From positions 1 through 64,000 of the IMG/VR virus record IMGVR_UViG_3300047319_000798: a DNA stretch of 64,000 nucleotides. One strand, 5' to 3'. This stretch comes from a virus. Below, piece by piece: positions 31,445 through 41,540 of the stretch (its first letter is position 1; every line of letters begins with the position of its first letter). The position numbers and the translations under genes are program-made. The notes beneath the pieces are model-generated. The model ran no database searches. It saw only the letters and a program-made list of their open reading frames with translations, and was not told where the DNA came from.

Positions 31445-31929
31445 CCACCTACGTTCCATTTCGCCGCTCTAATACCAGCGCGCCGCGCCTTACGGTGGTG
31501 CTCGACTATCAAGACACCACAATGATCGTCACGTGGAACGTGGCGTCGCAGCGTTACTTTCTCAACCTGTACACTCTCGACGGCGTATGGATTTGCACGG
31601 TACCGCTGATTGAAACGTCGCGCGGCCAGCGGGTGGTGTCGATGGTCTATGACCCGAACCAGGGCGTATTGATCGGCCAGATGGAGAAGCCGATGTACCG
31701 GTCCCCGGGCCAGGTTGTTAACTACACGCTAGAGGATTTCTCACCGCCATCAATCAACGGCCCGCGCGAATGCCTGACCCTATACGATCAGCGGTTCACA
31801 TTCCCCAGCGTTGACCCCGGGGTGATCACTGTGATGGGGCACGCCTCCCGCTATCAGAACATGGTGGCTGGCTATTTCCAGTATTCAACTCTGATCTTTC
31901 GCAATGGGCAATTCGAGACTAACCCGTGA
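31441..31929 (+). CDS. Baseplate-region protein
   Basis: A 162-aa beta-rich protein whose N-terminal half (FLNLYTLDGVWICTVPLIET, GQRVVSMVYDPNQGVLIG) resembles short phage proteins encoded between hub and spike genes. It overlaps its neighbours on both sides. Likely a baseplate component; family name not recalled with certainty. Confidence 0.6.
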   Translation: MTTYVPFRRSNTSAPRLTVVLDYQDTTMIVTWNVASQRYFLNLYTLDGVWICTVPLIETSRGQRVVSMVYDPNQGVLIGQMEKPMYRSPGQVVNYTLEDFSPPSINGPRECLTLYDQRFTFPSVDPGVITVMGHASRYQNMVAGYFQYSTLIFRNGQFETNP

Positions 31930-32726
31930 CTGACAACGCCCTCAAGACCCCGTTCAACCTTTCGCTGATCAGCGCCGCTGACCGGCGCGCTGACAATTTC
32001 CGCCAGACCCAGGCCAAGTCTATCCCGGTCAAAGTCACCAAGGTCACCAAGGATTTTGTCACTGTCAGCTTTGAGCCGCAGAACGGTATCCAGACCCTGC
32101 CCCAGATGCAGCTCACCCAGTCGTTCTCGCGCTATGGGCGTGAGCCGACGCAAGTGGGTGATATGGGCTACGCGGTGCCCAGCGAATACAACACCCAGAC
32201 CCTGTCGGGGATGGGCGGCAGCTATACCAACTTCTATCCCAAAGGCAATCTAACCCCGCTCTCGTTCCAGCCGTTCAGCAAGTCTCAGGACGAGACCCGG
32301 GATTATGACCAATACACGATGACCGGGGGGCCGAACGGGGTCAAGATTATCCAGAGCACCCAGTCCGCCAAGGAGCAGCCACCGGGGAACACAGGGCAGC
32401 CTCAGCCCACAGCTTTCCAGCGGCGGATATTAGGCATGGGCTCCCGGGCACGCTCGCGATGGCTCCGACAGGCCCCTAGACCGGTGCTACGGGCTACACA
32501 GCAGACGCCTAAAGCCTTTATGCAGATCGACAAGAAGGGCGTAATCCTGCATCAAAGCCCCGACGCCAAGCACCAAATCCTAGTCGATCAGGACAGCCAG
32601 AAGATTGCCATGAACGTGCCGATCAGCGATACCGTATTTCTGGGTGGCGACGGCAAAGAGGGGAAATATGCCCTGGTGGCAACGATAGATGGGCCGAGCA
32701 AGAACGTCAAAGCAAGGATTGGATGA
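31926..32726 (+). CDS. Baseplate spike protein (gpV / Gp138-like)
   Basis: The 266-aa protein starts at GTG 31926 (GTGA overlap). Residues 30-130 form an OB-like region (VTKVTKDFVTVSFEPQNGIQ, PTQVGDMGYAVPSEYN, YTNFYPKGNLTPLSFQPFS). A basic Pro/Arg insert follows (about 160-195), then a C-terminal repeat-like beta segment (KKGVILHQSPDAKHQILVDQ, then KIAMNVPISDTVFLGG) that suits a trimeric spike shaft. It sits just before the gp25-like gene, as expected. It would pierce the outer membrane. Confidence 0.7.
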   Translation: MTDNALKTPFNLSLISAADRRADNFRQTQAKSIPVKVTKVTKDFVTVSFEPQNGIQTLPQMQLTQSFSRYGREPTQVGDMGYAVPSEYNTQTLSGMGGSYTNFYPKGNLTPLSFQPFSKSQDETRDYDQYTMTGGPNGVKIIQSTQSAKEQPPGNTGQPQPTAFQRRILGMGSRARSRWLRQAPRPVLRATQQTPKAFMQIDKKGVILHQSPDAKHQILVDQDSQKIAMNVPISDTVFLGGDGKEGKYALVATIDGPSKNVKARIG

Positions 32727-33008
32727 ATGCGTGTACCCAGCCCGCTTAACAGCCTCGGCGCACAAGCCTCCCAGCGCGCCACGACCCACCCGCCATTTGT
32801 GCGCTCTATTCGCGCCTTTGGACAGGCGCGGATATCCCGGGTGACGGAGACAGTGAAGGGACAACCCACCTATGCGCACATACGGAAGGACCCAGGACGT
32901 CCTTACGGGACAAAAGACCTGGGTAGTGGTGGAAACGGACCCAAACGGGTTCAACGACATGGTCATGCTGACCACGCTGGTCCAGTGCATAAAGTTGAAC
33001 CTGGGTGA
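32727..33008 (+). CDS. Doubtful small basic protein
   Basis: This 93-aa frame begins right after the spike gene stop with AAGGA four bases upstream, and it fills an otherwise empty 145-base gap. Its second half overlaps the gp25-like gene in another frame and reads like its shadow (Gly/His/Arg-rich). Translation of the first 48 codons is possible, but I see no fold or family. It could also be plain leader sequence. Confidence 0.25.
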   Translation: MRVPSPLNSLGAQASQRATTHPPFVRSIRAFGQARISRVTETVKGQPTYAHIRKDPGRPYGTKDLGSGGNGPKRVQRHGHADHAGPVHKVEPG

Positions 33009-33240
33009 GTCTCCCTTCTGGGCTGACTGGGGCATTCCGGCTTACACGTCGATCATCACCCAGATCCACCCTGATCTGTATATGGCGATAATGCAGCAGC
33101 GGTTCGCGCCTTACTTTATGACCCTGATGCTGCAGAAGATGAATGACGTCACGGATGAGGCCGGTCGGCCCGCGCCTTACTACGCGATCACCGTGATCAC
33201 TAACTACGGTTCGACCCTAGAAACAGTGGTTCCTGTCTGA
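32872..33240 (+). CDS. gp25-like baseplate wedge protein
   Basis: The 122-aa protein has the size and pattern of the gpW/gp25 family: a beta strand plus helix with VETDPNGFNDMVMLTTLVQ, LNLGESPFWADWGIPAY, and a closing strand pair (YYAITVITNYGSTLETVVPV). gp25-like proteins nucleate the sheath and are encoded beside baseplate J, as here. The stop overlaps the J gene start. Confidence 0.8.
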   Translation: MRTYGRTQDVLTGQKTWVVVETDPNGFNDMVMLTTLVQCIKLNLGESPFWADWGIPAYTSIITQIHPDLYMAIMQQRFAPYFMTLMLQKMNDVTDEAGRPAPYYAITVITNYGSTLETVVPV

Positions 33241-34706
33241 TGGCTGTAATCCCACTTATCATGACCGCACAGGGTCTGCAGCCACAGGCCCCGGCGACCT
33301 TGCGTCAGCAGCTGGTGGCATCTGTCGCGGCCACCAACCAGGGCTACACAGACAACCTGCCCGGCTCGCTGGTCGAGGACGTAGCCTCCACTGACGTGGC
33401 GGCGTGCGTCCAGAGTGATTCCTACCTGGTCGATCTGGTCAATTCGGTATCGCCTAACGGCGCCAACGCCTTCATCCTGCAGCAGTTTGGCAATCTTTAT
33501 GGGCTCCGGCAGCAGGTCGCTACAAATGTAACCGTGTATGTAGTCTTCTATGGTCCGCCCGGTCTGGTCATCGTAGAGGGCTTCCTCGTTGGCGACGGCA
33601 GCTATCAGTACGTTGTCCAGGACGGCGGCATCATCGGCCAGAATGGCCAGTCATTACCCCTATACTGTGTGGCGGTGGTTCCTGGCACGTGGGCCGTTCC
33701 GGCGGGGTCCGTCACGCTCCTGGCATCCTCCCTGCCCGCGAGTGTGATCGATCTGGTCACCTGTACTAACCCCACCGACGGCATTCCTTCGACAGCCGGG
33801 GAGGCTATGAGTGATTTCCGCGACCGGTGCTTTACGGCGGGGCTGGCGGCGTCCACTGGGATGTCGCGCTATATGAAAACCCTACTGGCGAACGTGCCTG
33901 GGGTTCAGGCGCGGCTGGTCAGCGCCCGCCAGGATTTAGTGACTGGGAAGTACGTCGCTATCTGCGGCGGCGGTGACCCCTATCAGGTTGCCTACGCGAT
34001 CTGGAAAGCGTTATTCTGGACCGGGGGCCTACTCCAGGCCCCGATCAACATCACAAGTATCTCCGCGTCCAACCCAGCGGTTATCACTACAGCGCAGAAC
34101 CATAACTTTGTAACAGGCATGGTCGAGTCATTCGAGGGCATAGTAGGCACCGGGGTGTTCCCAACGATTAACGGTAGATCATTCCCCGTTACCGTGCCTA
34201 CTATTGGTGGCCAGCCCTCCCTCAACACGTTTACCATCCCCTATAACACCGCCATCACAGGTTCGATCTACACTTCAGGTGGGCTGGTGACCCCGAACCC
34301 AATCGTGGAAGAGGTTTCGGTTGTCGACTGGCCGGACACCTACATCATCCCTTATGTAATCCCGCCGATGGAGACGGTATTCATTGAGGTGATCTGGCAG
34401 ACTGACTCGCCCAACTACGTATCGCCCAGCGCCGTTGCTTCGCTAGCCGGACCTGCACTTCAGGATTACATCAACGGTTTGCCGGTGGGCGTGGCCCCAA
34501 TCAACATTTACGACATGACTTCGATCTTCCTCCAGGCCGTGACCAACGCCGTGGCGGCGGAGGCGATCACAGTGCTGGACTTCCAGGTCAGCATCGACGG
34601 GATAGGGGCCGCACCCGCGCCGGGCACAGGCGTCATCTATGGCGACCCCAACAGCTACTTCCTGACCGATCTGTCGAAGATCGTGTTTAGCGAGGGCGGT
34701 TTCTAA
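33240..34706 (+). CDS. Baseplate J-like protein
   Basis: This 488-aa protein matches baseplate J in position and pattern: an N-terminal helix, DNLPGSLVEDVASTDVAA, PNGANAFILQQFGNLYGL, a central EAMSDFRDRC segment and a terminal ALQDYINGLPVGVAPINIYD block. An extra beta domain (about residues 265-355, NHNFVTGMVESFEGI, INGRSFPVTVPT) is inserted, like the small sugar-binding-type domains seen in other tail proteins. It forms the wedge arms of the contractile baseplate. Confidence 0.85.
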   Translation: MAVIPLIMTAQGLQPQAPATLRQQLVASVAATNQGYTDNLPGSLVEDVASTDVAACVQSDSYLVDLVNSVSPNGANAFILQQFGNLYGLRQQVATNVTVYVVFYGPPGLVIVEGFLVGDGSYQYVVQDGGIIGQNGQSLPLYCVAVVPGTWAVPAGSVTLLASSLPASVIDLVTCTNPTDGIPSTAGEAMSDFRDRCFTAGLAASTGMSRYMKTLLANVPGVQARLVSARQDLVTGKYVAICGGGDPYQVAYAIWKALFWTGGLLQAPINITSISASNPAVITTAQNHNFVTGMVESFEGIVGTGVFPTINGRSFPVTVPTIGGQPSLNTFTIPYNTAITGSIYTSGGLVTPNPIVEEVSVVDWPDTYIIPYVIPPMETVFIEVIWQTDSPNYVSPSAVASLAGPALQDYINGLPVGVAPINIYDMTSIFLQAVTNAVAAEAITVLDFQVSIDGIGAAPAPGTGVIYGDPNSYFLTDLSKIVFSEGGF

Positions 34707-35845
34707 TGCCGCTCTATCCCAACTATCAAGTTGTAGGTGGGCTGACCGATACCATCGTCCACCCCGGGTTCGCTACTCAGCTGATGCCCGTGGGCCTACC
34801 CAACTTTGGCGGTCTAGTTGTCAATCCATTCGAGGCGGTAGATCAGGGATTACCTGAGCCAGAAGAACTCTATGTCAGTATCGTTAGACCGCCATCACAG
34901 TTTGAGGATGAGCACACCACCAAGCTGGAGCCGGGTCAGCGGTTCATAGTTCCGGCTGGGGTCCACGTCTGGGTGGATGCGGTCAGCAAAGGCCATCAAT
35001 TTTCTGCTTATTTCTATTCATCCTCTATCGCGGTCAAGGGCAGCGCGGAGCCGGTGCCGGGGGATTTTCCGCCATCCGGCCCCACCGGGATGACCAAGGT
35101 CATTCCGTCCTACCTTTATCAGGAATACAGCGATGACGATGATCTGCAGGCGTTTGTCGATGGCCAGAACGCCCTGCAGCAGAACTATGTCGACACATTC
35201 AACGCCCTTAACCTGCCGATATACACCAACCCGCTGATCGCGGGGCCGATGCTCGACTGGGTGGCGGAAGGGGTCTATGGCTACAAAAGACCATGGGTTT
35301 ATGCCGAGCGCGGGTTTACGTTTGGGCCGCTCAATACATGGGGGCCTAACCAGCTGGTGCCCATCGACGCGATGGTCAAGACCCAGCCCCGGGGCGTGGT
35401 CATCGCTGACGATGATTTCTACAAGCGTTGTCTGACCTGGCACTACATGAAGGGGGACGGTAAATATTTCAACGTTCGATGGTTGAAGCGGCGGATTAAG
35501 CGGTTCCTAATCGGGGTCAATGGGTCGTGTCCGCCTGTCGATATTACAGACGATATCTCGATCACGTTTGGGCCTAAACAGAGTTGTACAATCCGATTCC
35601 CGCTGATTAACCGCACGGTTGTCGCGGGTGCGCTGCCCAACCGGTTTGGGCCTAATGGAACCCGGGGCGGTACCCCGGATGGGGCGTCGCGATGGGCAGA
35701 GGATCAGAAGCCCGCACTCAATAAGGTTTACACTGTTGCCGTGACTTTCTCGCGGCCCGACTACATCAACCAGTTCGCTGAGGCGATTAACGCTGGGGTG
35801 TTGGAGTTGCCGTTCCAGTTCAGCTTCAACGTCGTCATAGGATAA
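34706..35845 (+). CDS. Baseplate protein carrying the shared beta-domain (DUF2612-like)
   Basis: A 379-aa protein after baseplate J. Residues 30-115 contain the same module as in the genes at 21265 and 37652: [43 protein letters not shown]. Residues 135-379 are a baseplate domain ([39 protein letters not shown], and a WHYMKGDG...[11 protein letters not shown] stretch) like DUF2612 proteins that finish the wedge before the fibres. Confidence 0.65.
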   Translation: MPLYPNYQVVGGLTDTIVHPGFATQLMPVGLPNFGGLVVNPFEAVDQGLPEPEELYVSIVRPPSQFEDEHTTKLEPGQRFIVPAGVHVWVDAVSKGHQFSAYFYSSSIAVKGSAEPVPGDFPPSGPTGMTKVIPSYLYQEYSDDDDLQAFVDGQNALQQNYVDTFNALNLPIYTNPLIAGPMLDWVAEGVYGYKRPWVYAERGFTFGPLNTWGPNQLVPIDAMVKTQPRGVVIADDDFYKRCLTWHYMKGDGKYFNVRWLKRRIKRFLIGVNGSCPPVDITDDISITFGPKQSCTIRFPLINRTVVAGALPNRFGPNGTRGGTPDGASRWAEDQKPALNKVYTVAVTFSRPDYINQFAEAINAGVLELPFQFSFNVVIG

Positions 35846-35850
35846 CCACC

Positions 35851-37113
35851 ATGGCCGTCTTATTCGCCAATAACGCATCGACCACAGTCGTTGGCTCCAT
35901 CAACCCTACGGACACCCAAGTCAACGTGGCGGCGGGCACCGGGATAGAGTTTCCGGACCCTGGTACAGTGGGGGATTACTTCTGCGCCACGTTCTATGAC
36001 GCCGCGACGGGAACCATTCAAGAAATTGTTCACGTCACCGATGTCAATAACGACACCTTTAACATCGTGCGCGGACAGGAGGGTACGCAGCCGAAATCCT
36101 GGGCTCCCGGCGACACCATCAGCAATCTCGTCACCGCCGCCACGCTAGCGTCATTCGTCCAGACTGGCGTGGGCGTTAACACCGCCATCATCTATGATGG
36201 ATTTGATGTCGGCTCGCCCAATCACATAGTCGTCACTAACCTGTCGCCAGCCCCCAACGGCAATCCGGTCAACGGACAGGCGATGTTGATCACGGTCAAC
36301 TACGCCAACACTGGGCCGGTGGACGTGATCATTATGGGCGTAGCCCCTATCCCGCTGACCAGCATGGGCAACCGGCCCCTGCAGGGCGGCGAGCTTAGCC
36401 CGGGCGACCGCATCCTAATCACCAACTGCGCCACCGCCTATTATGAGCTGATCAATTATCCGACGCTGGTCGGATCACGGGTTATCCATACCGGTGTCGA
36501 CACCGGCGTGGTCAACGCTATCTCTGCCGCGTGCTCACCGGCCCCCACCGCTTATCTGGAGGGCATGCAGTTCAATGTTCGGATCAAGAATACCAACACA
36601 GGGGCCGTGACAGCAAACTTCAACGGCCTGGGCGCGCTGACCTGCTACAAGCCGAATGGCGTGGCGATGGTCGCGGGCGATGTTGTCGCCAACGCTGAGT
36701 TGATCTTCGTTTACAATGCGTCGGGGCCTTACTGGACTGTGGTCGGCCCGGGCACGGTTGGCGCGCAGGGTCCAGTCGGCGCTCAAGGTTCGACCGGGGC
36801 TGGCGGTCCTCAAGGCTCAGCCGGTCCCGTTGGGCCTCCGGGTCCAGCTGGTCCTATCGGCCCGCAAGGCGCGGTTGGGCCTCCGGGGGCTGGATCGCAA
36901 GGCCCCGCCGGTCCACCCGGTCCCGCTGGAGCGTGGCAAGGCTATGGTGGCCTGGGTAGCGTGTGGATGACCATCGGATTTACCTTTGGCCCGCATGACC
37001 CCAACGGCAACGGCTATCCGGGCAACTGGCTCCAGATTGGCACGGTCAGCCAGGACGCTACGGCGGTCAACTACGGGGTGATCACCAACTACTTCTACCA
37101 GAGGATTGGTTAA
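35851..37113 (+). CDS. Tail fibre with collagen-like segment
   Basis: A 420-aa fibre protein. An N-terminal attachment domain ([11 protein letters not shown]..., [19 protein letters not shown]) is typical for fibres joined to a baseplate. A beta-rich middle follows, then Gly-X-Y repeats from about 307 to 365 ([15 protein letters not shown]-type) that should trimerise, and a short C-terminal head (about 370-420). It is the first member of the fibre array. Confidence 0.75.
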   Translation: MAVLFANNASTTVVGSINPTDTQVNVAAGTGIEFPDPGTVGDYFCATFYDAATGTIQEIVHVTDVNNDTFNIVRGQEGTQPKSWAPGDTISNLVTAATLASFVQTGVGVNTAIIYDGFDVGSPNHIVVTNLSPAPNGNPVNGQAMLITVNYANTGPVDVIIMGVAPIPLTSMGNRPLQGGELSPGDRILITNCATAYYELINYPTLVGSRVIHTGVDTGVVNAISAACSPAPTAYLEGMQFNVRIKNTNTGAVTANFNGLGALTCYKPNGVAMVAGDVVANAELIFVYNASGPYWTVVGPGTVGAQGPVGAQGSTGAGGPQGSAGPVGPPGPAGPIGPQGAVGPPGAGSQGPAGPPGPAGAWQGYGGLGSVWMTIGFTFGPHDPNGNGYPGNWLQIGTVSQDATAVNYGVITNYFYQRIG

Positions 37114-37650
37114 ATGCAGCCCGCCCCCTTTTCCTCAGAAGACCTGACCTCTACCCTGCACAATCCGCGCTGGGCGCTAGCGGGCACGCCCACCGATCTA
37201 TCCCCGATTGCGCTCGATTGTATGCAGTATGGGCAGCCTGGGGTGTTCGTCGCCAGCCCCCAAGACCCCGAACCGCACGGGGTCGCGATCTGGAATGACG
37301 CCAAAGCGGGGGTGTACGGGACAATTGGCCCTTATGTAGCTCCACCGGAAATGGTTCAAGATGCTATGAGCCGGCAGACTCACGAGGTTCAGACTTATCT
37401 GGGCGACCAGATGATGCCCCGGTCCCCGGGTCCAGACCGCCAGATCATCTACACCGAACTGCAGGCGGCGGCGACCACCCAGGGCTATCACCTTTATCAA
37501 ATCCCCAAGCCTTGGAACCGTCCAATAGCAGCAGAGGATCAGGCCTTTTTCGATGCTGGCTTGGCGGCTTACCAGGAAACAATTGACTATCTCAACGCCC
37601 AGATGGCGGGCCGCATCGTCCTGCCTGCGCTCAAGGTAAAGGAGAAGTGA
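37114..37650 (+). CDS. Fibre-associated protein, possible fibre chaperone
   Basis: The 178-aa protein has Pro/Asn-rich strands (NPRWALAGTPTDLSPIALDC, VAIWNDAKAGVYG) and a helical C-terminal half (FFDAGLAAYQETIDYLNAQM). It lies directly between two fibre genes, where fibre-assembly chaperones often lie. No certain family match; a minor fibre is also possible. Confidence 0.5.
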   Translation: MQPAPFSSEDLTSTLHNPRWALAGTPTDLSPIALDCMQYGQPGVFVASPQDPEPHGVAIWNDAKAGVYGTIGPYVAPPEMVQDAMSRQTHEVQTYLGDQMMPRSPGPDRQIIYTELQAAATTQGYHLYQIPKPWNRPIAAEDQAFFDAGLAAYQETIDYLNAQMAGRIVLPALKVKEK

Positions 37651-37651
37651 C

Positions 37652-37963
37652 ATGGCGGCTCCAGTTGCGGGCGCAAACACCCAGACCCCATCCACCCCGA
37701 AAACAGCAATCACAGCTATCCCCGCCAATCAGGCGGGCGGCTACATCGTCAACCCTTTGAGTGCCACCGATCAGGGGCTAGGGGCGAATGAGGTGCTGTA
37801 TGTCGACCAGGTTGGTCCGGCCAAGACAGCAGCTAATGGCACCACGCTGGCCCTGCAGCCGGGGCAATCCTACACCGTGATCCCGAATACCCTCACCCCG
37901 GTGACCGCCGCGAGCAACTCACCCTCGCACAAGTTCACCGCAGTCTGCTGGCCAAACGCATGA
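37652..37963 (+). CDS. Stand-alone copy of the shared tail beta-domain
   Basis: A 103-aa protein made almost only of the module also found in the genes at 21265 and 34706: GGYIVNPLSATDQGLGANEV, then LYVDQVG, LALQPGQSYTVIP, and SPSHKFTAVCW. This fixes the domain limits at about 80 residues. It probably folds as a small beta sandwich and could cap or link fibres. Confidence 0.6.
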   Translation: MAAPVAGANTQTPSTPKTAITAIPANQAGGYIVNPLSATDQGLGANEVLYVDQVGPAKTAANGTTLALQPGQSYTVIPNTLTPVTAASNSPSHKFTAVCWPNA

Positions 37964-38487
37964 AGAATATCTCCACACCTACTGGCCCTGTCGCTCAGCC
38001 CACCGCGTCGCAGACTCAGCAGTCCACCTTTGTTCAGGCGGGGCCGCAAGCTCAACCCGACCCCTGGACAATACAGGGGCCAGCCGTCTATTACGCGCAC
38101 GCGATGGTGATTGGCAGCCCGACTGGTGGGCCGAAAGGCGACGGCACGCTCAACGCTCAGGCGTTCTACGTCAACGGCTCGCTTTATGATCCAACCGTGT
38201 TCGCGCCGCTGGCGGGCGCGATCTTTACCGGGCCAGTGACACTCCACGCCAATCCCGCCCAGCCGCTAGAGGCGGCCACTAAACAGTACGTGGACAGCCA
38301 CATCTCTGCGATACCGCCAACACTTGTTGCCAGCGATACTCCACCGGCGTCACCCTATCCCGGGCAACTGTGGTGGGCTTCCCTTGTCGGCCAGCTATTC
38401 GTTTGGTACTCGGACCCGAATAGCAGCCAGTGGGTGGTCTGCAACAACGCGCTCAACTCGATCAGTCTCGACATGGGCACATACTAA
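37960..38487 (+). CDS. Short fibre protein with LAGAIFTGPV repeat
   Basis: A 175-aa protein with a Gln/Pro-rich N-terminus, a fibre motif PLAGAIFTGPVTLHANPAQP leading into LEAATKQYVD (about residues 90-118), and a C-terminal module DTPPASPYPGQLWWASLVGQ, then LFVWYSDPNSSQWV, shared with the fibres at 39799 and 43377. ATGA overlap with the gene before; stop overlaps the next start. Probably an adaptor fibre. Confidence 0.65.
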   Translation: MKNISTPTGPVAQPTASQTQQSTFVQAGPQAQPDPWTIQGPAVYYAHAMVIGSPTGGPKGDGTLNAQAFYVNGSLYDPTVFAPLAGAIFTGPVTLHANPAQPLEAATKQYVDSHISAIPPTLVASDTPPASPYPGQLWWASLVGQLFVWYSDPNSSQWVVCNNALNSISLDMGTY

Positions 38488-39515
38488 TGGCCATCGATTT
38501 CCCTGGTTCGCCCAACGTCGGCGACGCCTTTACATCGGGCACTACCACGTGGACGTGGGACGGGACCAAGTGGGAACCGGCCCCAGCGGGTAATTGGGTC
38601 GAAGCCCCTAGCGACGGGCGAACCTACGCGCGGCGCAATCAGGCCTGGACCCCTAATTCAATTCAAAGCGACGCACCATCAGACGGTCAGAACTATCGCC
38701 GGACTGTATCTGGCGGTATTATGGTGTGGTCTCCTGATCCTATTCCGTATGATGCCCCAGCAGCCATAGGAACGTATTATGGGCGCGTTAACGGGTCGTG
38801 GGGTCCACTGTCGCCCACCTTCGCCCTTCAGTCTTATGTCGACAATCAGGATGCTGCAAATCTTGCCAATGCCAACGCGCTGATTAACGCCATCGCGGTC
38901 CCGATTGGCGGGGTTATTATGTACGGCAGCCCGACCCCACCGGCCCGCTTCCTCAACTGTGATGGCGGCCAATACAGCTATGCCTCAGTTCCGCAGCTCG
39001 CAGCCGTTATCGGCGGCTATTATGGCGGGGATTGGTCAACCTATCTTTTGGTGCCCAATATGGGCGGGCGTTTCCCGTGCTCCACCACTGTCGGCGCGGT
39101 GGGCGGCGCGGGACAGGTCTCACTCGGCGTGGGCAATCTACCGCCACACCAACATTTGGTTCCCTCTCATACCCACGGGTTTTATGACCCCGGCCACAAC
39201 CACGGGCAATCGCCGCATGGCCACGGTATCAGTGACCCCGGTCACGCGCACGGCAACGTCATGCAGGCAAACACCGGCATGTATGCTTTGGGTTCGCCAG
39301 GAGGGGGGTACCATACAGCGGGCAACACTGACTCTCGGGGAACCGGCATCGGTATCGCGGCCCAGTACGCTAACATCAACGCGGCGGGCACCAGCTGCTC
39401 TGTCGCTGCTAATGGCCCTTGGGGCACTGATCCCAGCTGGGGCCAGGGCAGTGCAGCGGCGTTCAACATCTATCCGCCCTATCTTGGCTTCAACTTCATC
39501 ATCAGGTATTACTGA
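38487..39515 (+). CDS. Collar-type tail fibre with His-rich metal-binding tip
   Basis: ATG 38487 overlaps the stop before. The 342-aa fibre starts with the shared motif IDFPGSPNVGDAF, then WTWDGTKWE, and has a tail-collar domain (IGGVIMYGSPTPPARFLNCD, then VPNMGGRFPCS). A histidine-rich strip of HTH, GHNHG and GHAHG units (about residues 218-255) resembles the iron-binding needle of short fibres and spikes. It ends in NFIIRYY. Likely host-binding or tail-tip fibre. Confidence 0.8.
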   Translation: MAIDFPGSPNVGDAFTSGTTTWTWDGTKWEPAPAGNWVEAPSDGRTYARRNQAWTPNSIQSDAPSDGQNYRRTVSGGIMVWSPDPIPYDAPAAIGTYYGRVNGSWGPLSPTFALQSYVDNQDAANLANANALINAIAVPIGGVIMYGSPTPPARFLNCDGGQYSYASVPQLAAVIGGYYGGDWSTYLLVPNMGGRFPCSTTVGAVGGAGQVSLGVGNLPPHQHLVPSHTHGFYDPGHNHGQSPHGHGISDPGHAHGNVMQANTGMYALGSPGGGYHTAGNTDSRGTGIGIAAQYANINAAGTSCSVAANGPWGTDPSWGQGSAAAFNIYPPYLGFNFIIRYY

Positions 39516-39802
39516 TGGCTATCAACCCAATCCGCTTCCTGCGTAGCATCATCTCGGGTGTCCGTCCGTCATCGGCAAAGCTCGACGGTGAGCCTTATGT
39601 GAACTTCGCAGATAACCAGCTCGGCGTCATGCTCGGTGGCACTCCGGTGGACATGCTAGGGGTCACGATCTTTTCCACCACCGCCTCTTATCCGGCGCGC
39701 GTGACCGTGGTCTATCAGGGCACACTCTATCAATCACTAGGCGCGGTGCCTCCGGGCGCGTGGAACGCGACGCAATGGACTAAGTACACGACAGCCGCAT
39801 GA
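39515..39802 (+). CDS. Small fibre-locus protein, carbohydrate-binding-like
   Basis: A 95-aa protein. Its C-terminal half (YPARVTVVYQGTLYQSLGAV, then PPGAWNATQWTKY) resembles the short aromatic carbohydrate-binding modules (V...Y.G..Y.S......P......W) found at ends of fibres and chitinases. It overlaps both neighbours. It may be a separate receptor-binding tip of the adjacent collagen-like fibre. Confidence 0.55.
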   Translation: MAINPIRFLRSIISGVRPSSAKLDGEPYVNFADNQLGVMLGGTPVDMLGVTIFSTTASYPARVTVVYQGTLYQSLGAVPPGAWNATQWTKYTTAA

Positions 39803-41538
39803 GCGTCATTCCATACGAATGTGCCGTTGGCGATGCGGTGCCGGTTACACTTCCGGTCGCATCAACAACTGCGATTGCGCCGACCGATGACTCGGTCGAC
39901 ACCAATGATGTTGTCATCAGCGGCACCGGAACTATCAACTCGCTCGGCGTCGGCCCAGCAGGTGTGCCGCTCACCAAGCGGGTGTGGTTTCAGCCGTTTG
40001 GCGGCTCGATCACCCTGGTTAACAGCGCCAGTCTGAACCTTCTGGGCAACGCCAATCATATAACAAGTAATCCAATCATTGCGGAATATTACTGGGACGG
40101 GATATCGCGGTGGATTGAGCGTAATTTTACGGACTCCACTGTTGGCCCGGGTCAGGGCGGCGGACCCGTGGGACCACAAGGGCCGCAAGGAATACCGGGA
40201 ACACCCGGAGCCACCGGCCCGCAAGGGGCAAAGGGCGATACCGGGGCGACGGGCCTAACCGGGCCGCAGGGGTCACAGGGAGTGCCCGGCTCAATTGGCC
40301 CTGTAGGCGCGACAGGCCCCGGCTATCAAGTCATCGGCTTTCCTGCCTCGCACGCTATCGGCATTGGGCCGACCACATTTGCTATCGGGACTGGCTTCGC
40401 CTACAGCTTAGGGTGTCGCGCCCGCGCCAGCGCAACAACGACCACGTGGATGGAGGGCGAGGTCACTTCGTATGTTGGCGGTGTATTGACCATCGCCATG
40501 GATAATATTAGCGGCAGCGGTACGTACAGCAGCTGGAATATTAACCTGGCGGGCGAGATAGGCGTTATCGGGCCAACGGGTCCGCAAGGCGTGGTTGGAC
40601 CCATTGGCCCGCAAGGCACTCAAGGTATCCAAGGCATTCAAGGTAATGTGGGGCCGGTGGGGCCGGTGGGGCCGGTGGGGCCGATTGGCCCCGGTATCGT
40701 GTTTAAGGGTTCAGTACCAACTTATGCCAGTCTGCCAACCACTGGTAACAATACCGGGGATATGTGGATTACTGCCGACACCGGCAGAGGCTACGTGTGG
40801 GAGAATGGGGCATGGGTTGACGCGGGGGAGATCCAAGGGCCGCAGGGTGTGCAGGGGCCGCAGGGTGTGCAGGGGGCGCAGGGTCTAACTGGGGCGACAG
40901 GGGCGCAGGGCTTGACCGGGCCATCGGGTCTGATAGCCGAAGCGCCGACAGACGGCCAGCTTTACACGCGGCGCGGCGTCGATGCGTCGTGGCAACCGGC
41001 ACCGGGCGTCTCGATTAGAGACACGCCTCCGACATCGGCCAAATCTGGTGACCTATGGTGGGATAGTGTTGGCGGTCAGCTCTACATTTATTTCATTGAT
41101 CCGAATACCTCGCAGTGGGTCACCGCCATAAACAACACCGGCGGGCAGGGTCCGCAAGGCACGCAGGGTATTCAGGGCATACAGGGCATACAGGGGCCGA
41201 CCGGCGCAACCGGGCCACAGGGTATTCAAGGCCCGCAAGGCATCATGGCCGAAGCGCCCACCGATGGTAATGCTTATTTTCGGGCCTCAAGCGGGTGGAC
41301 AAGCGGCGGCAAGATCAGCGGCCCTCTGACGCCGTCCGCGAATGGCACAATCAATCTCGGCTCAGCCGCGCTGCGCTGGGGTACGGTGTACACGTCTGAC
41401 TTGAGCCTCAACAATGGCATCGGCGACTGGACTATCGTGGAGGGTGAGGATGACCTGTTCCTCTACAACAATAAGAAGGGCAAGACCTACAAGTTCGCGC
41501 TGATTGAGGTCGATAACGCACCGCCAAAGAAGGTCTGA
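39799..41538 (+). CDS. Long fibre with several collagen-like segments
   Basis: The 579-aa protein has an N-terminal beta domain (residues 1-115), then Gly-X-Y blocks at about 118-175, 255-300, 350-382 and 452-486, with beta modules between them. The spacer modules recur in other fibres: DTPPTSAKSGDLWWDSVGGQ with LYIYFIDPNTSQWV, and APTDGQLYTRRGVDASW-like units. A closing segment (INLGSAALRWGTVYTSDLSL) looks like a fibre end domain. Repeats make the gene prone to recombination. Confidence 0.75.
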   Translation: MSVIPYECAVGDAVPVTLPVASTTAIAPTDDSVDTNDVVISGTGTINSLGVGPAGVPLTKRVWFQPFGGSITLVNSASLNLLGNANHITSNPIIAEYYWDGISRWIERNFTDSTVGPGQGGGPVGPQGPQGIPGTPGATGPQGAKGDTGATGLTGPQGSQGVPGSIGPVGATGPGYQVIGFPASHAIGIGPTTFAIGTGFAYSLGCRARASATTTTWMEGEVTSYVGGVLTIAMDNISGSGTYSSWNINLAGEIGVIGPTGPQGVVGPIGPQGTQGIQGIQGNVGPVGPVGPVGPIGPGIVFKGSVPTYASLPTTGNNTGDMWITADTGRGYVWENGAWVDAGEIQGPQGVQGPQGVQGAQGLTGATGAQGLTGPSGLIAEAPTDGQLYTRRGVDASWQPAPGVSIRDTPPTSAKSGDLWWDSVGGQLYIYFIDPNTSQWVTAINNTGGQGPQGTQGIQGIQGIQGPTGATGPQGIQGPQGIMAEAPTDGNAYFRASSGWTSGGKISGPLTPSANGTINLGSAALRWGTVYTSDLSLNNGIGDWTIVEGEDDLFLYNNKKGKTYKFALIEVDNAPPKKV

Positions 41539-41540
41539 CC

